Source of the DNA: a virus
DNA length: 64,000 bases
Direction: 5' to 3' (one strand)
Virus record (IMG/VR): IMGVR_UViG_3300009163_000026
Span: 22,856-86,855 of that record
Shown here: positions 36,830-44,472 of the stretch, piece after piece
How positions within the stretch are numbered: position 1 is the first letter of the stretch
Layout: every line of letters begins with the position of its first letter
Made by a program: the position numbers and the translations under genes
Notes under the pieces: model-generated
The model's input: the letters and a program-made list of their open reading frames with translations, nothing else
Database searches by the model: none
Told to the model about the DNA's origin: nothing

Positions 36830-37521
36830 GCCTTATTATATCTTTGTTCCTTACTGTGTTCTAAGAATTCCAACTCCGCAAGTATCCTAGCACGGCATCC
36901 ATTAAAGTCAGTACTAAAATGATTATGGAAATGTCCAGCGTAGCTTTTTTTCGGCCTTGCCAATTTAAACAAGATATCATGATCATATCTTTCTTGGAGA
37001 CATTCATCCCAAAGTGTGGGATCGTCTTTTAACCAATGATAGAACGGTTGTTTATCAGTTGGTCCCAGCCAAGACGGAACAGAGTGAGTAATCAAAACAT
37101 CACACTCTTCAATCTTAGATTTATTAAGGACGAATGGCTCGTCTTTCCAATAAGAGAATCCTTCTCGCCGTATCTTTCGGTCAATAGAGATTGCTCCACC
37201 AACAAATAAAAACTTTTCATCGTTTATGATTTGTGTGTGGTAATCTGGAAGCAATTTAAAATGACTTAAATCTACTGAACCATCAAAGTAAGCGGGATCT
37301 GAGTGATTGCCTCTGATGCTCAAATACTCAATGTCTTTTGATTTTAAATAATCGTTGTATTCGTTAAATTGTTCTAGCTGTTTATCTCTAGGCACAAAGC
37401 CTTCACCGCCATCTCCAACATGAATCAAAATGCAATCTTTAATGCCATAAGCTTCAATAAGACGAAACATAACAGCATATTTGCCATGATTGTCACCAAC
37501 AATATAAACTTTACGGTACAT
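36826..37521 (-). CDS. Metallophosphoesterase 1
   Basis: 231 residues with the calcineurin-like motifs in order: VGDNHG (Asp10, His12), HVGDGGEG, IRGNHSD, ITHSVPSW and AGHFHNHF. All metal ligands appear present. Such phage enzymes hydrolyse phosphodiesters or cyclic nucleotides, or repair RNA ends; the substrate is unknown. It is in a cluster of small early-type genes. Confidence 0.85.
   Translation of the reverse strand: MYRKVYIVGDNHGKYAVMFRLIEAYGIKDCILIHVGDGGEGFVPRDKQLEQFNEYNDYLKSKDIEYLSIRGNHSDPAYFDGSVDLSHFKLLPDYHTQIINDEKFLFVGGAISIDRKIRREGFSYWKDEPFVLNKSKIEECDVLITHSVPSWLGPTDKQPFYHWLKDDPTLWDECLQERYDHDILFKLARPKKSYAGHFHNHFSTDFNGCRARILAELEFLEHSKEQRYNKA
36832..36853 (-). promoter_or_regulatory. 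GGAAC/TATAAT element 25
   Basis: TAAGGAACAAAGATATAATAAG, 3 bp before the start at 36829, inside the phosphoesterase 3' end. Confidence 0.6.
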
Positions 37522-37711
37522 CTTTAATATATTTTTCTTGTTTTAAATAATGCAAGATTTCGTCTTGCGGTCCATGAGTATAGCCTACCTTTTTTAATTT
37601 TCCACGTGCTTGTATTAGGGTAAGATCACGATAAGTCTCACCAAAAGAATGATAAAATATCATAGCGAACTTTGTAAACACGATGCTGTTGCCAGATTTA
37701 TAGTATCTCAC
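37511..37711 (-). CDS. Hypothetical basic protein
   Basis: 66 residues, MRYYKSGNSIVFTKFAM start. Despite MRY it lacks the family motif and ends LKQEKYIKDVP. It overlaps the phosphoesterase start by 11 bp. Confidence 0.6.
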   Translation of the reverse strand: MRYYKSGNSIVFTKFAMIFYHSFGETYRDLTLIQARGKLKKVGYTHGPQDEILHYLKQEKYIKDVP

Positions 37712-37721
37712 TCTATTATAA

Positions 37722-38411
37722 TTATGCTTTCATGTATCCTTGCTTTTTTGCTTCAGACGGAGATAACGTTGCATACCAGCTACCTCTCTTACATATATCT
37801 CCCGCCTTGCCGCTATCCTGACAAGTCTTTGAAGTAAGATACTCTGCAAAACGAATCATACCATCAATGGTCTTGTCTCCGCTGTCAACATATACTCTTA
37901 GAGTTCCAAACTTTTCTTTATACTGAGCAACCTTTACTTGGCGTGGTTTGACATAGATATACATCTCACTTATAAACCATGCCGTAATCCTTAGCGTGAG
38001 TCTTCTTACCTTCATTGCAAAACTTTTGTTCATCTTTTTTGTTTGCTCTTCATTTCTAGCAACAGTATAGTCAACCTTTTTGTATGGATTAAAGATGACA
38101 TCTAGCCGCGCGTGAATCTTTCTCCAGATATTTTTATACACCCAAGCTTTGATCTTCTTGTCTGGATTGTCTTCAGTTTTGGTGGTGTACTTAATGTACT
38201 GATCGATGCTACCAAACAGATTATCCACAAGCGTCTCCCAACCCTTTGGGCAATCATTCCAGCATCGCTGAAATTGCGGCAGTAGTTGTCCATCTTCTCC
38301 AGTGTAGAAAAGATCAGGATACTTCTTAAATAAGTGTTGCTCAAAGTCAAATTCTGCTTTGGCCGTTGCTTCAATCTTTTCTTTTAGTTCTTTTGTGTTT
38401 TTTGCTTTCAT
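37722..38411 (-). CDS. Conserved phage protein (KEKFGTLR type)
   Basis: 229 residues. FKKYPDLF near the start, CPKGWETLVDNLFG, then YKEKFGTLRVYVDSG and FAEYLTSKTCQDSGKAGDIC match a family found in many phages: host-independent, unknown function, with a possible zinc site at the two C-terminal Cys. Confidence 0.75.
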   Translation of the reverse strand: MKAKNTKELKEKIEATAKAEFDFEQHLFKKYPDLFYTGEDGQLLPQFQRCWNDCPKGWETLVDNLFGSIDQYIKYTTKTEDNPDKKIKAWVYKNIWRKIHARLDVIFNPYKKVDYTVARNEEQTKKMNKSFAMKVRRLTLRITAWFISEMYIYVKPRQVKVAQYKEKFGTLRVYVDSGDKTIDGMIRFAEYLTSKTCQDSGKAGDICKRGSWYATLSPSEAKKQGYMKA

Positions 38412-38746
38412 AATTTATTTAAATTTTTATCAAACAATCCAAGCACCCAATTCAATCGGAATTGGCAATTAAAACGATCACTGGTGTAAAACAAATTACC
38501 AGCAATATCTTCCTCACTCTTATAGCCATAAGTATCTAACGGACTTCGCTCATCACGGCCATAATAATCATCAACGGCAAGCCACTTAGATTGTGCAGCA
38601 ATCACTCCAACATAAGGACGAATAATATCTTTTGCAGTTTCTAGAGGTACTCCTTGGCGGTAGAAATTACTAAACACATGTTTAGTCAACAGCTTGTAAC
38701 GTGCTGTTGCTTTTTTCTCAAGGCGATCCTTGGTCTTTTTTTTCAT
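38408..38746 (-). CDS. Hypothetical protein
   Basis: 112 residues, basic N-terminal helix (KKKTKDRLEKKATARYK), aromatic C-terminal half (FNCQFRLNWVLGLFDKN). ATG of the next gene overlaps its stop by 4 bp. Confidence 0.6.
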   Translation of the reverse strand: MKKKTKDRLEKKATARYKLLTKHVFSNFYRQGVPLETAKDIIRPYVGVIAAQSKWLAVDDYYGRDERSPLDTYGYKSEEDIAGNLFYTSDRFNCQFRLNWVLGLFDKNLNKL

Positions 38747-38748
38747 AT

Positions 38749-38772
38749 CTTATTGTATCAGTGTTTCAGTTA
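38749..38772 (-). promoter_or_regulatory. GGAAC-like element 26, degenerate
   Basis: CTGAAACACTGATACAATAAG, 3 bp before the start at 38746; GGAAC has become GAAAC. Confidence 0.4.
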
Positions 38773-38775
38773 TTT

Positions 38776-38988
38776 TTAATGAATATAAATTGCTTCGCAG
38801 TCAAATGGATCGGTGTGGGAGTATGCTACGTCATGCTTACCATAATACCATTCAGTGAACGTATTGAGCTTGATTTTGACTTGACCTGCGTGTTCAGCTT
38901 CATTTACGCCACCTTCATAGCCGCTAACAATTACCATAAGTTCTGGATCGTAGCCTTGCAGCTTTTCAATTAAATGTTTGACTTGCAT
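38776..38988 (-). CDS. Small conserved phage protein
   Basis: 70 residues. HLIEKLQGYDPELMVIVSGYEGGVNE matches short proteins of phages and bacteria beginning with LI-xL-x-DP-xxVVV-GYEGG (quoted as two parts). Function unknown. Confidence 0.65.
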   Translation of the reverse strand: MQVKHLIEKLQGYDPELMVIVSGYEGGVNEAEHAGQVKIKLNTFTEWYYGKHDVAYSHTDPFDCEAIYIH

Positions 38989-38991
38989 AAC

Positions 38992-39012
38992 TATATTATA
39001 TCAAAGTTCCTT
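38992..39012 (-). promoter_or_regulatory. GGAAC/TATAAT element 27
   Basis: AAGGAACTTTGATATAATATA, 4 bp before the start at 38988. Confidence 0.6.
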
Positions 39013-39013
39013 C

Positions 39014-39406
39014 TCAAAGTAAAGGTTTATTTTCAAAAATGTTGCCGATTACTTCACAGCTGGCGAAGGCAGGAATACTACTGCTTCCAAAATTTCTATG
39101 CGTGACTATAGGATCTTGAATGAAGCAGCCAAGCATGTCGTCCTCACCATTGGAGTATTGACCGATTCTGATTTCTCGATTCTTTTCTCTATAGACTACA
39201 ATGTCACCTTCATAAATGTCAACTCCGTTCTTATCTTTAAGACCTGTATATTGTTGCACGATGCATTCATTACCACCAGATCCATTTTGAAGATTGTGAA
39301 ATTCACCCTTCAAGGAAAGAACATAATGCCCTTGATAGCCTTCATCGCATCGAGTGAATCGTTCTGCTAGTTTATCCCAAGCTCTAAATTTTAGTTCTCT
39401 TTGCAT
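39014..39406 (-). CDS. YopX-family phage protein
   Basis: 130 residues from MQRELKFRAWDK at 39406; in-frame upstream codons belong to the neighbouring small gene. RELKFRAWDK then QQYTGLKDKNGVDIYEGD and IVVYREKN are the hallmark of the YopX/phage family of unknown function. One base separates it from the upstream stop. Confidence 0.85.
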   Translation of the reverse strand: MQRELKFRAWDKLAERFTRCDEGYQGHYVLSLKGEFHNLQNGSGGNECIVQQYTGLKDKNGVDIYEGDIVVYREKNREIRIGQYSNGEDDMLGCFIQDPIVTHRNFGSSSIPAFASCEVIGNIFENKPLL

Positions 39407-39407
39407 A

Positions 39408-39587
39408 TTAATTTCCGTCTTCTGCTGGATTTGCATACAGCTTATCAATCTTACTAAGTTCGTCAAGGATTCCTTGACGATCCATACTAATATTTCGAGC
39501 AATATAAATTTTAGCACAAATATTGTCAAGCATAAGTAATTGCTCTTCTTTTGAATATTCGTGAATACGTTTGTATTTGTCTTCCAT
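39408..39587 (-). CDS. 59-residue hypothetical protein
   Basis: Starts MEDKYKRIHEYSKEEQLLML, helical and acidic, ending ANPAEDGN. The stop is one base before the YopX start (TAATATG). No family recognised. Confidence 0.65.
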   Translation of the reverse strand: MEDKYKRIHEYSKEEQLLMLDNICAKIYIARNISMDRQGILDELSKIDKLYANPAEDGN

Positions 39588-39591
39588 ACTT

Positions 39592-39610
39592 GATTATATT
39601 GGTGTTCCTA
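39592..39610 (-). promoter_or_regulatory. GGAAC/TATAAT element 28
   Basis: TAGGAACACCAATATAATC, beginning at the TAG of 39608; next start 39587. Confidence 0.6.
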
Positions 39611-39880
39611 CTTTGTCTTAATCTCCCAATCAAAGCAAAGTAGATTAAAGAATGGCAGGTCTCTCTCAGCGTCATACACCTCAATCTCTTCTAGCCAAAC
39701 ATAAGTAGATGAAGAATTAAGTTCTGTCTTGCGCACAGTGTATTCTTGATCCTTAACCAAATACTTTTGATCGTCAACTACATTAGAAAACCATGCGTGT
39801 TCGCACGGGTACTTAAATATAATTTTCTGACCATCTGCTGGGAATCCCAGTCTTTCTTTATCGTCTTCATACGTATTCAT
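39608..39880 (-). CDS. Hypothetical protein
   Basis: 90 residues, beta-rich (KIIFKYPCEHAWFSNVVD, VKDQEYTVRKTEL) with a PFFNLLCFDWEI end. Its FFN lies at the C-terminus, unlike the MRYK family. No family assigned. Confidence 0.6.
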   Translation of the reverse strand: MNTYEDDKERLGFPADGQKIIFKYPCEHAWFSNVVDDQKYLVKDQEYTVRKTELNSSSTYVWLEEIEVYDAERDLPFFNLLCFDWEIKTK

Positions 39881-39881
39881 A

Positions 39882-40208
39882 TTAATAATTTAATTTTAAA
39901 AAATCTGTATCTTTATCAAGCGTCTCGACAACATAATTAAAGCTCTGTGAATCTTTAGTTAATTTATCTAAAACGGATGCTCCATAAGAATGAAGTCCGT
40001 ATCTAGTTTTGTTACACCTGTAAATTGAACCTGAATGGCCAGTAAACTCGTATGCGTAACCAATGTCAGTGACTTTCTTAATACCGCTATTCAGCTGCCA
40101 ACTTGCGCTGCCTGTATAACTGCCATTCCAGCAAGCAAAAACCTTGTAGTTTGCTTGCTTACCGTCAATTTTAATAACTACCCATTTATCTGGTTTATTT
40201 ACGTCCAT
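39882..40208 (-). CDS. Hypothetical phage protein
   Basis: 108 residues. DKWVVIKIDGKQANYKVFAC and WQLNSGIKK followed by YEFTGHSGSIYRCNK resemble a family of short phage proteins of unknown function (recognised from memory). It overlaps the next gene by 10 bp. Confidence 0.6.
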   Translation of the reverse strand: MDVNKPDKWVVIKIDGKQANYKVFACWNGSYTGSASWQLNSGIKKVTDIGYAYEFTGHSGSIYRCNKTRYGLHSYGASVLDKLTKDSQSFNYVVETLDKDTDFLKLNY

Positions 40209-40693
40209 AATACTTGTCTTAATTCAAGTATAGTTGATAAAGTCTCATTATCAAGCCTTTCCATTTCTGCTTCAATACTAATTACTCCAGCATACCTTTT
40301 CAGATAATTGCTTTTATTATTAATCATGTCATCAATATTAGTAAACTCAGGATAAGCCTTGTATAAATCTTTATCTAATTGTGGCCTTTGCTTTGTGATA
40401 TAATCATAGCATTTAAGGATTTTTGCTTTTGTTTCTTTCTTCTCCTCAAATATTTTTTCCCAGTTTGGACTGCTATCCCTAAAATCTTCTTCGTCCCAAG
40501 CAACATTCTCAAAGCATTTTTCTCCGTCAACGTAATGCACCAAGCATTCGAACAGTATCATTCGAATCAACTCTACTTTATCGCACCAATGATTAGGAAT
40601 CTTTTTGGTGAGCCACCTTTGGCGGGGATTAAACATGCATTTAAAGTCTGACCAAGCATTACTCCAGAACCACCACTTAAATATTTTCTTCAT
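40199..40693 (-). CDS. Conserved phage protein with RW-TK-IP motif
   Basis: 164 residues. FNPRQRWLTKKIPNHWCDKV and ILFECLVHYVDGEKC are typical of a phage family of unknown function with FNPRQ-W-TK-IP and WCDKVELI. Helical C-terminus. Element 29 is just upstream. Confidence 0.7.
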   Translation of the reverse strand: MKKIFKWWFWSNAWSDFKCMFNPRQRWLTKKIPNHWCDKVELIRMILFECLVHYVDGEKCFENVAWDEEDFRDSSPNWEKIFEEKKETKAKILKCYDYITKQRPQLDKDLYKAYPEFTNIDDMINNKSNYLKRYAGVISIEAEMERLDNETLSTILELRQVLWT

Positions 40694-40697
40694 ACAC

Positions 40698-40718
40698 CTA
40701 TGGTACTAGAGTTCCTTA
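40698..40718 (-). promoter_or_regulatory. GGAAC/TATAAT element 29
   Basis: TAAGGAACTCTAGTACCATAG, beginning at the stop of 40716; -10-like part is poor; next start 40693. Confidence 0.45.
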
Positions 40719-40916
40719 TTTGGCACGCTTAGATTTTTTCCACCATTTACACCATGCGGTTGGCTTAATAACTCCAGCAACAGCAGAACAACCATGGGGC
40801 GGTCTCCACATGGTGCAGGCTTGACAAGCCTGTCCTTTAACAGTGCGCGCTACATAACCAGCCTCTACTTTAGAATGCTTGACTTTTTCTAAAAAGTATT
40901 GTATAAACTTTTTCAT
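40716..40916 (-). CDS. HiPIP-like four-Cys protein
   Basis: 66 residues with Cys at 31, 34, 43 and 56 in ACQACTMWRPPHGCSAVAG and TAWCKWW. The C-x2-C-x8-C-x12-C spacing followed by WW matches the high-potential iron-sulfur protein layout; similar phage small proteins have CxxCxMF-PP-C-G-IxxxGWC. A 4Fe-4S or Zn site is possible. No signal peptide. Confidence 0.6.
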   Translation of the reverse strand: MKKFIQYFLEKVKHSKVEAGYVARTVKGQACQACTMWRPPHGCSAVAGVIKPTAWCKWWKKSKRAK

Positions 40917-40923
40917 ACTATAT

Positions 40924-40931
40924 TATTTATA
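40924..40931 (-). promoter_or_regulatory. T4-type late promoter box TATAAATA
   Basis: Exact box 7 bp before the start at 40916. Confidence 0.55.
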
Positions 40932-40943
40932 ACCACTTTGTGA

Positions 40944-41615
40944 TTAAATATAAACTAATTCAAAATCTCCGTAATCATCAATAATGCAATAAGAACATGA
41001 CTCATCGCAAAAGCTACCAGTATTGATATATGTGCATTTTGCAAAGTGTCGTATCTCTGGATAGTGCGTATGACCAGCAATAAGTATCTCTGCTGTTTTT
41101 TGATGCTTTAAGACAAACTTTGAACGAACTAAATCTTTAGCTCTTATCCACGATTTAGATATTCTTTTGATGTGTCGTGTAAGTGTATGCGAACGATCGA
41201 TCTTTTGAAACCAATAATATAAACCAGTAAAGAACCATGTAATAAAAGGACGTTCGCTTGTCCATTTATCATATTGATGACCATGCTCTAGATAAAAACT
41301 TCTATTGTTTATTTTCATGTAGTAATCCTCAACAAAGTTCATACCTGTAACGCCTGTTATGAATTCACAATCTTCATCGTGATTTCCATGCACAAGAACA
41401 ACGCTATGTGTTTTAGTTAGCTTTCTTATTTTTGACAATATCTTCCAATCTTTTTTATCGTACCTATGAAAACTATAATTATCAAAAAGATCTCCATTGA
41501 TAATTAGAGTTTTAAAATTAAGGTCGAGTACTTTTAGAAACTTATCTTTCTGCGAGACACTTGTTCCTAAATGTATATCACTTACAACCAGGGTATTAAT
41601 TTCTTCTGTATTCAT
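40944..41615 (-). CDS. Metallophosphoesterase 2, LpxH-like
   Basis: 223 residues with VVSDIHLG (Asp13, His15), IINGDLFD, LVHGNHD, YLEHGHQYD and IAGHTHYPEI. The GDLFD and FYLEHGHQYD spacing is like UDP-2,3-diacylglucosamine pyrophosphatase LpxH relatives. It may act on a nucleotide-linked substrate, possibly lipid-A-related; that is inference only. Partly hydrophobic/aromatic segment WFFTGLYYWFQK could contact membranes. Confidence 0.8.
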   Translation of the reverse strand: MNTEEINTLVVSDIHLGTSVSQKDKFLKVLDLNFKTLIINGDLFDNYSFHRYDKKDWKILSKIRKLTKTHSVVLVHGNHDEDCEFITGVTGMNFVEDYYMKINNRSFYLEHGHQYDKWTSERPFITWFFTGLYYWFQKIDRSHTLTRHIKRISKSWIRAKDLVRSKFVLKHQKTAEILIAGHTHYPEIRHFAKCTYINTGSFCDESCSYCIIDDYGDFELVYI

Positions 41616-42421
41616 CGCAAGCGTGTTATCTTCTTAATATATAAATTCTTTGGTCCGTTAGGCTTAGGCAAACTCACCATGTCTGTAATCACAGTTATTT
41701 CAGCCGCAGCCATTTGCGTACGGCTAGTAGGATCGCTAAGACCTTTTAAGATAACATACCTCGCCATAACAGCAGGAAAATAAACTGTTTTTAAAGTACG
41801 GTCAACCGCAAATGTTCCGCTAGCAACTGGAAGACCTCTGTCTAATCGATTAACGGATGCGTAAAACTCGTATTGTCCAAGCGTACCGTTTAGCCAAGCG
41901 TCCTGACGAGGCAAATAAGTAAAGCCTTTTATTGTTTGCGCTCCGCCCAAGTCAATTTGAATTTCATGTGGAAAAGGAGGTTGAGATTGCCTCCATGCCG
42001 TATGCCAAAAAGTGTTTGGGTTTTTATCAATTGCTAAAAAAGCATCATAGCCATTAGCTTCCTCGCTATCCACATACACCACTCCTGTTGTGTATGTCAC
42101 AGGCCAATCATTATCGTTGGTAGGAATCACATAAGATATTTCATCGCTGTCTAAACTTTCTAGTCCTTCATCATTGAAAGCACTGACTGCAAAAAAATAC
42201 TGTGTGCCTTCAACCATATTGGGTATGGTTATTTCAGTCACTTTACCTGTAGGCACAACTACAGAATAAACTCTTGAAGCAAAGCCATATTTTAGTTTGT
42301 AACCTGCGATATTGGCTTCGGGATTAGCATCCCACGCAAGGGTCACTGTACTATCACAGTGACCCGTGATGCCTGTTAACCATAAGCAAACCAATGCATA
42401 CAACAAACAGACCGCTTTCAT
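41612..42421 (-). CDS. Secreted fibronectin-III plus discoidin-like protein
   Basis: 269 residues from MKAVCLLYALVCLWLTGITG (signal peptide). An Fn3-like domain follows (TLAWDANPEANIAGYKLKYG, then VEGTQYFFAVSAFNDEG), then an F5/8-type C domain (FLAIDKNPNTFWHTAW, PHEIQIDLGGAQTIKGF). Such domains bind carbohydrate or protein outside the cell. The C-terminus GPKNLYIKKITRLR resembles the end of its upstream neighbour. Confidence 0.75.
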   Translation of the reverse strand: MKAVCLLYALVCLWLTGITGHCDSTVTLAWDANPEANIAGYKLKYGFASRVYSVVVPTGKVTEITIPNMVEGTQYFFAVSAFNDEGLESLDSDEISYVIPTNDNDWPVTYTTGVVYVDSEEANGYDAFLAIDKNPNTFWHTAWRQSQPPFPHEIQIDLGGAQTIKGFTYLPRQDAWLNGTLGQYEFYASVNRLDRGLPVASGTFAVDRTLKTVYFPAVMARYVILKGLSDPTSRTQMAAAEITVITDMVSLPKPNGPKNLYIKKITRLR

Positions 42422-42422
42422 A

Positions 42423-42779
42423 TTACCGCCTTGTGCTTGTGGTTGTAGTAGTTGTGACGCGCACAATACGCTTTACAAATACGCCCTTAGGATTGAGCGG
42501 TGCTGCTGGAATAATCAGCGTCGCTGATGGCTCCGATTCACCGCCAGCGTTTACAGACACAACGGTAATTGCGGTAGCAGTGTCAGGAATAACAAACGTG
42601 GCTTCGTTTGTTTCTACCGTTGCTGCAACAGCATCACCTACTTTTACGATAAATGAAGTTGCAGTGGTGTCTGCTTCCCATCCGATAGTTGCAGTACGAT
42701 CTGCAAATGCTAGCGCTGTTAATAAAAATGAAACAGCAATTGTTGTTAGAGCCTTAAGGCTATTTGTTTTATTTTTCAT
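42423..42779 (-). CDS. Secreted single Fn3-like protein
   Basis: 118 residues. Signal peptide at about 1-26 (ALTTIAVSFLLTALAFA), then one Fn3-like beta-sandwich (TATIGWEADTTATSFIVKVG, then GESEPSATLIIP) and a tail PKGVFVKRIVRVTTTTTTS. The tail aligns with the 41612-42421 C-terminus. It ends 2 bp before that gene's start, so the two are co-expressed. Confidence 0.7.
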   Translation of the reverse strand: MKNKTNSLKALTTIAVSFLLTALAFADRTATIGWEADTTATSFIVKVGDAVAATVETNEATFVIPDTATAITVVSVNAGGESEPSATLIIPAAPLNPKGVFVKRIVRVTTTTTTSTRR

Positions 42780-43213
42780 AAAGGTATATATAGGTACTTT
42801 TGCATTTCAATTTGGCCAATAGGGTTAGCTGAATGTATAAAAGTATTTATTCTACTAATCTTATTATTAGTCTTATGACAGAAATCTATAAAGTATTTCA
42901 CACAATCAAGGCCTGTTTTAACTTTAAAATTATCATATAGGATTTCATTGTGTTGCTTAGTGTGACTAAACCAATGATCAATGTGCTCCTGATCCAAATC
43001 ATGATCGAATGAAACGTTATTAGGTAAGCCTTTGGAGTTTAACATGAACACAAATTCATCATAACTACGCACAATTACCCAATCGTCGTCTTTTATGCCA
43101 GTCTGGTTAGCAAGTGATCTACTCGGCATAACCTTACCCTCACTATCACGCTTAGGATAAATATACGCGTGAGCCGGCATGCGAATATCATCAAGAAACA
43201 AATTATAACTCAT
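42776..43213 (-). CDS. cREC-like (cyclic-phosphate-processing receiver) protein
   Basis: 145 residues. NLFLDDIRMPAHAY at the start, WVIVRSYDEFVFML, and NVSFDHDLDQEHIDHW match a receiver-like domain family with DDxR and DHDLD acid clusters, named for predicted processing of cyclic nucleotides. Next come CVKYFIDFCHKTN and HSANPIG. This may be a counter-signalling protein. It overlaps the thioredoxin-like gene by 11 bp. Confidence 0.7.
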   Translation of the reverse strand: MSYNLFLDDIRMPAHAYIYPKRDSEGKVMPSRSLANQTGIKDDDWVIVRSYDEFVFMLNSKGLPNNVSFDHDLDQEHIDHWFSHTKQHNEILYDNFKVKTGLDCVKYFIDFCHKTNNKISRINTFIHSANPIGQIEMQKYLYIPL

Positions 43214-43544
43214 CTTTTAATCTTTTAAAAATTTCTTCAGATCCATGAATAACATCCTGTAATTCATCCTTTTCAAATACAAGAAGCTGCGGTACAGCTT
43301 TTATATTATGAAGCTTAAAAAACTCAGAATTATCTTCCATCTGCTTAATCTCAACAACAATATTATTTGTATCAAGCTTTGCCTTTAAAACCTTACACGG
43401 GCCACAAAAGTTAGCCGACGCTAATATGTACTTCTTTTTAGGTTTGAAGATATTATCCCAACCATCCCTGTATGCTTGATTAGGTGGTTCTGTCTTAATA
43501 AACTTTCCAGTTATATTGTTCTGTGCTATTATTCCTGTAGCCAT
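43203..43544 (-). CDS. Thioredoxin-like protein
   Basis: 113 residues. CGPC at 47-50 and the cis-Pro segment KAVPQLLVFEKD give a complete thioredoxin-like redox site. A 43-residue N-terminal extension precedes the fold. It could reduce a phage ribonucleotide reductase or control disulfides; no reductase is in view. Confidence 0.8.
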   Translation of the reverse strand: MATGIIAQNNITGKFIKTEPPNQAYRDGWDNIFKPKKKYILASANFCGPCKVLKAKLDTNNIVVEIKQMEDNSEFFKLHNIKAVPQLLVFEKDELQDVIHGSEEIFKRLKDEL

Positions 43545-43735
43545 AAGTTATTTGAAGGATTGATATAATTGTTAAATATGTAATCAAAGATAGCTTCATC
43601 TTCATCATGATCAACTATATTAAGATCTGATAATAGCTTAGCGTATAGACTATCTTGCTGCGTAGATAAATCTACAATAGCTAGTTTAATACGCTCTATC
43701 TCTGTCTGTTGCTCTGTTGTTAGTTTAGTTTTCAT
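43529..43735 (-). CDS. Small coiled-coil protein
   Basis: 68 residues (TEQQTEIERIKLAIVDLSTQ then QDSLYAKLLSDLN) with an acidic middle. Overlaps both neighbours by 11-16 bp, so it belongs to a coupled four-gene run 44435-42776. Confidence 0.6.
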   Translation of the reverse strand: MKTKLTTEQQTEIERIKLAIVDLSTQQDSLYAKLLSDLNIVDHDEDEAIFDYIFNNYINPSNNLWLQE

Positions 43736-44435
43736 CGGTATACCAAATGTCGAATTTTTTACGATATTTTTTAATAATTTCTAAGATCTTTTCAGCTGTT
43801 GCATCTTTTGTACTAGTAATGTTAACTAGATTATAGATAGTATCTATCAGCTTTTGTGAGTCAGAAGGGTGCGACTTACGTTGTTCTTTATACCTCTCCT
43901 CTCGCTCAACACGTTCAATGAATCGCTCTTTAACAAGAGTATCAACCTCTTCTTCCGTGTGCTTAACTGGGAGAGTATGACTAATAAGAATAACATCACC
44001 TTGTACCTTACCGTTAACTAATTGCACCTGATAATCAATCCACCCATACTGATAACGCAGGTAATTATATTTTCTATGAGATAATTCATTACTATAATCC
44101 TGATGATGATATGATTCGTGGAAATTAATTTCACCTGTAAAATCTACCTTCTCCCAACTACGAGACGTTTCAATATAGTTACCCAATTTATTCCATAAAG
44201 ATAGGGTAGACTTTAATTCTTCAGGTTCAGGATACTCCCAATATCCCTCAATCTTCTCAAAGAGCAGCTGTCCAGTAGAATCAACATTATACAGAGACAT
44301 TGCTTGATTAGGAGTATCTTTAGTTTGAAAGATAACATCACTAGAAAGATTGTCTCCTAGTTTATAGCGATTAAGTATCGCTTGCGGTAACTCCGGAAGC
44401 GGTAACTCTATTTTAAAGTGATCAAACATTCCCAA
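43725..44435 (-). CDS. Conserved phage protein (MGMFD type)
   Basis: 236 residues. MGMFDHFKIELPLPELPQAI and VIFQTKDTPNQAMSLYNVDS match a family of phage proteins that begin MGMFD and contain FQTKD; no function known. The C-terminus is a long charged helix. Confidence 0.7.
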   Translation of the reverse strand: MGMFDHFKIELPLPELPQAILNRYKLGDNLSSDVIFQTKDTPNQAMSLYNVDSTGQLLFEKIEGYWEYPEPEELKSTLSLWNKLGNYIETSRSWEKVDFTGEINFHESYHHQDYSNELSHRKYNYLRYQYGWIDYQVQLVNGKVQGDVILISHTLPVKHTEEEVDTLVKERFIERVEREERYKEQRKSHPSDSQKLIDTIYNLVNITSTKDATAEKILEIIKKYRKKFDIWYTDEN

Positions 44436-44472
44436 AATTATTGTTTCTTTCTATTATTTTATTTGTTGTAAA

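Noticed and set aside
37511-37711. Twentieth MRYK-family member (starts MRYYK)
   Set aside because: No PETHPFFN-like motif, a different length and basic composition; the start resemblance is superficial.
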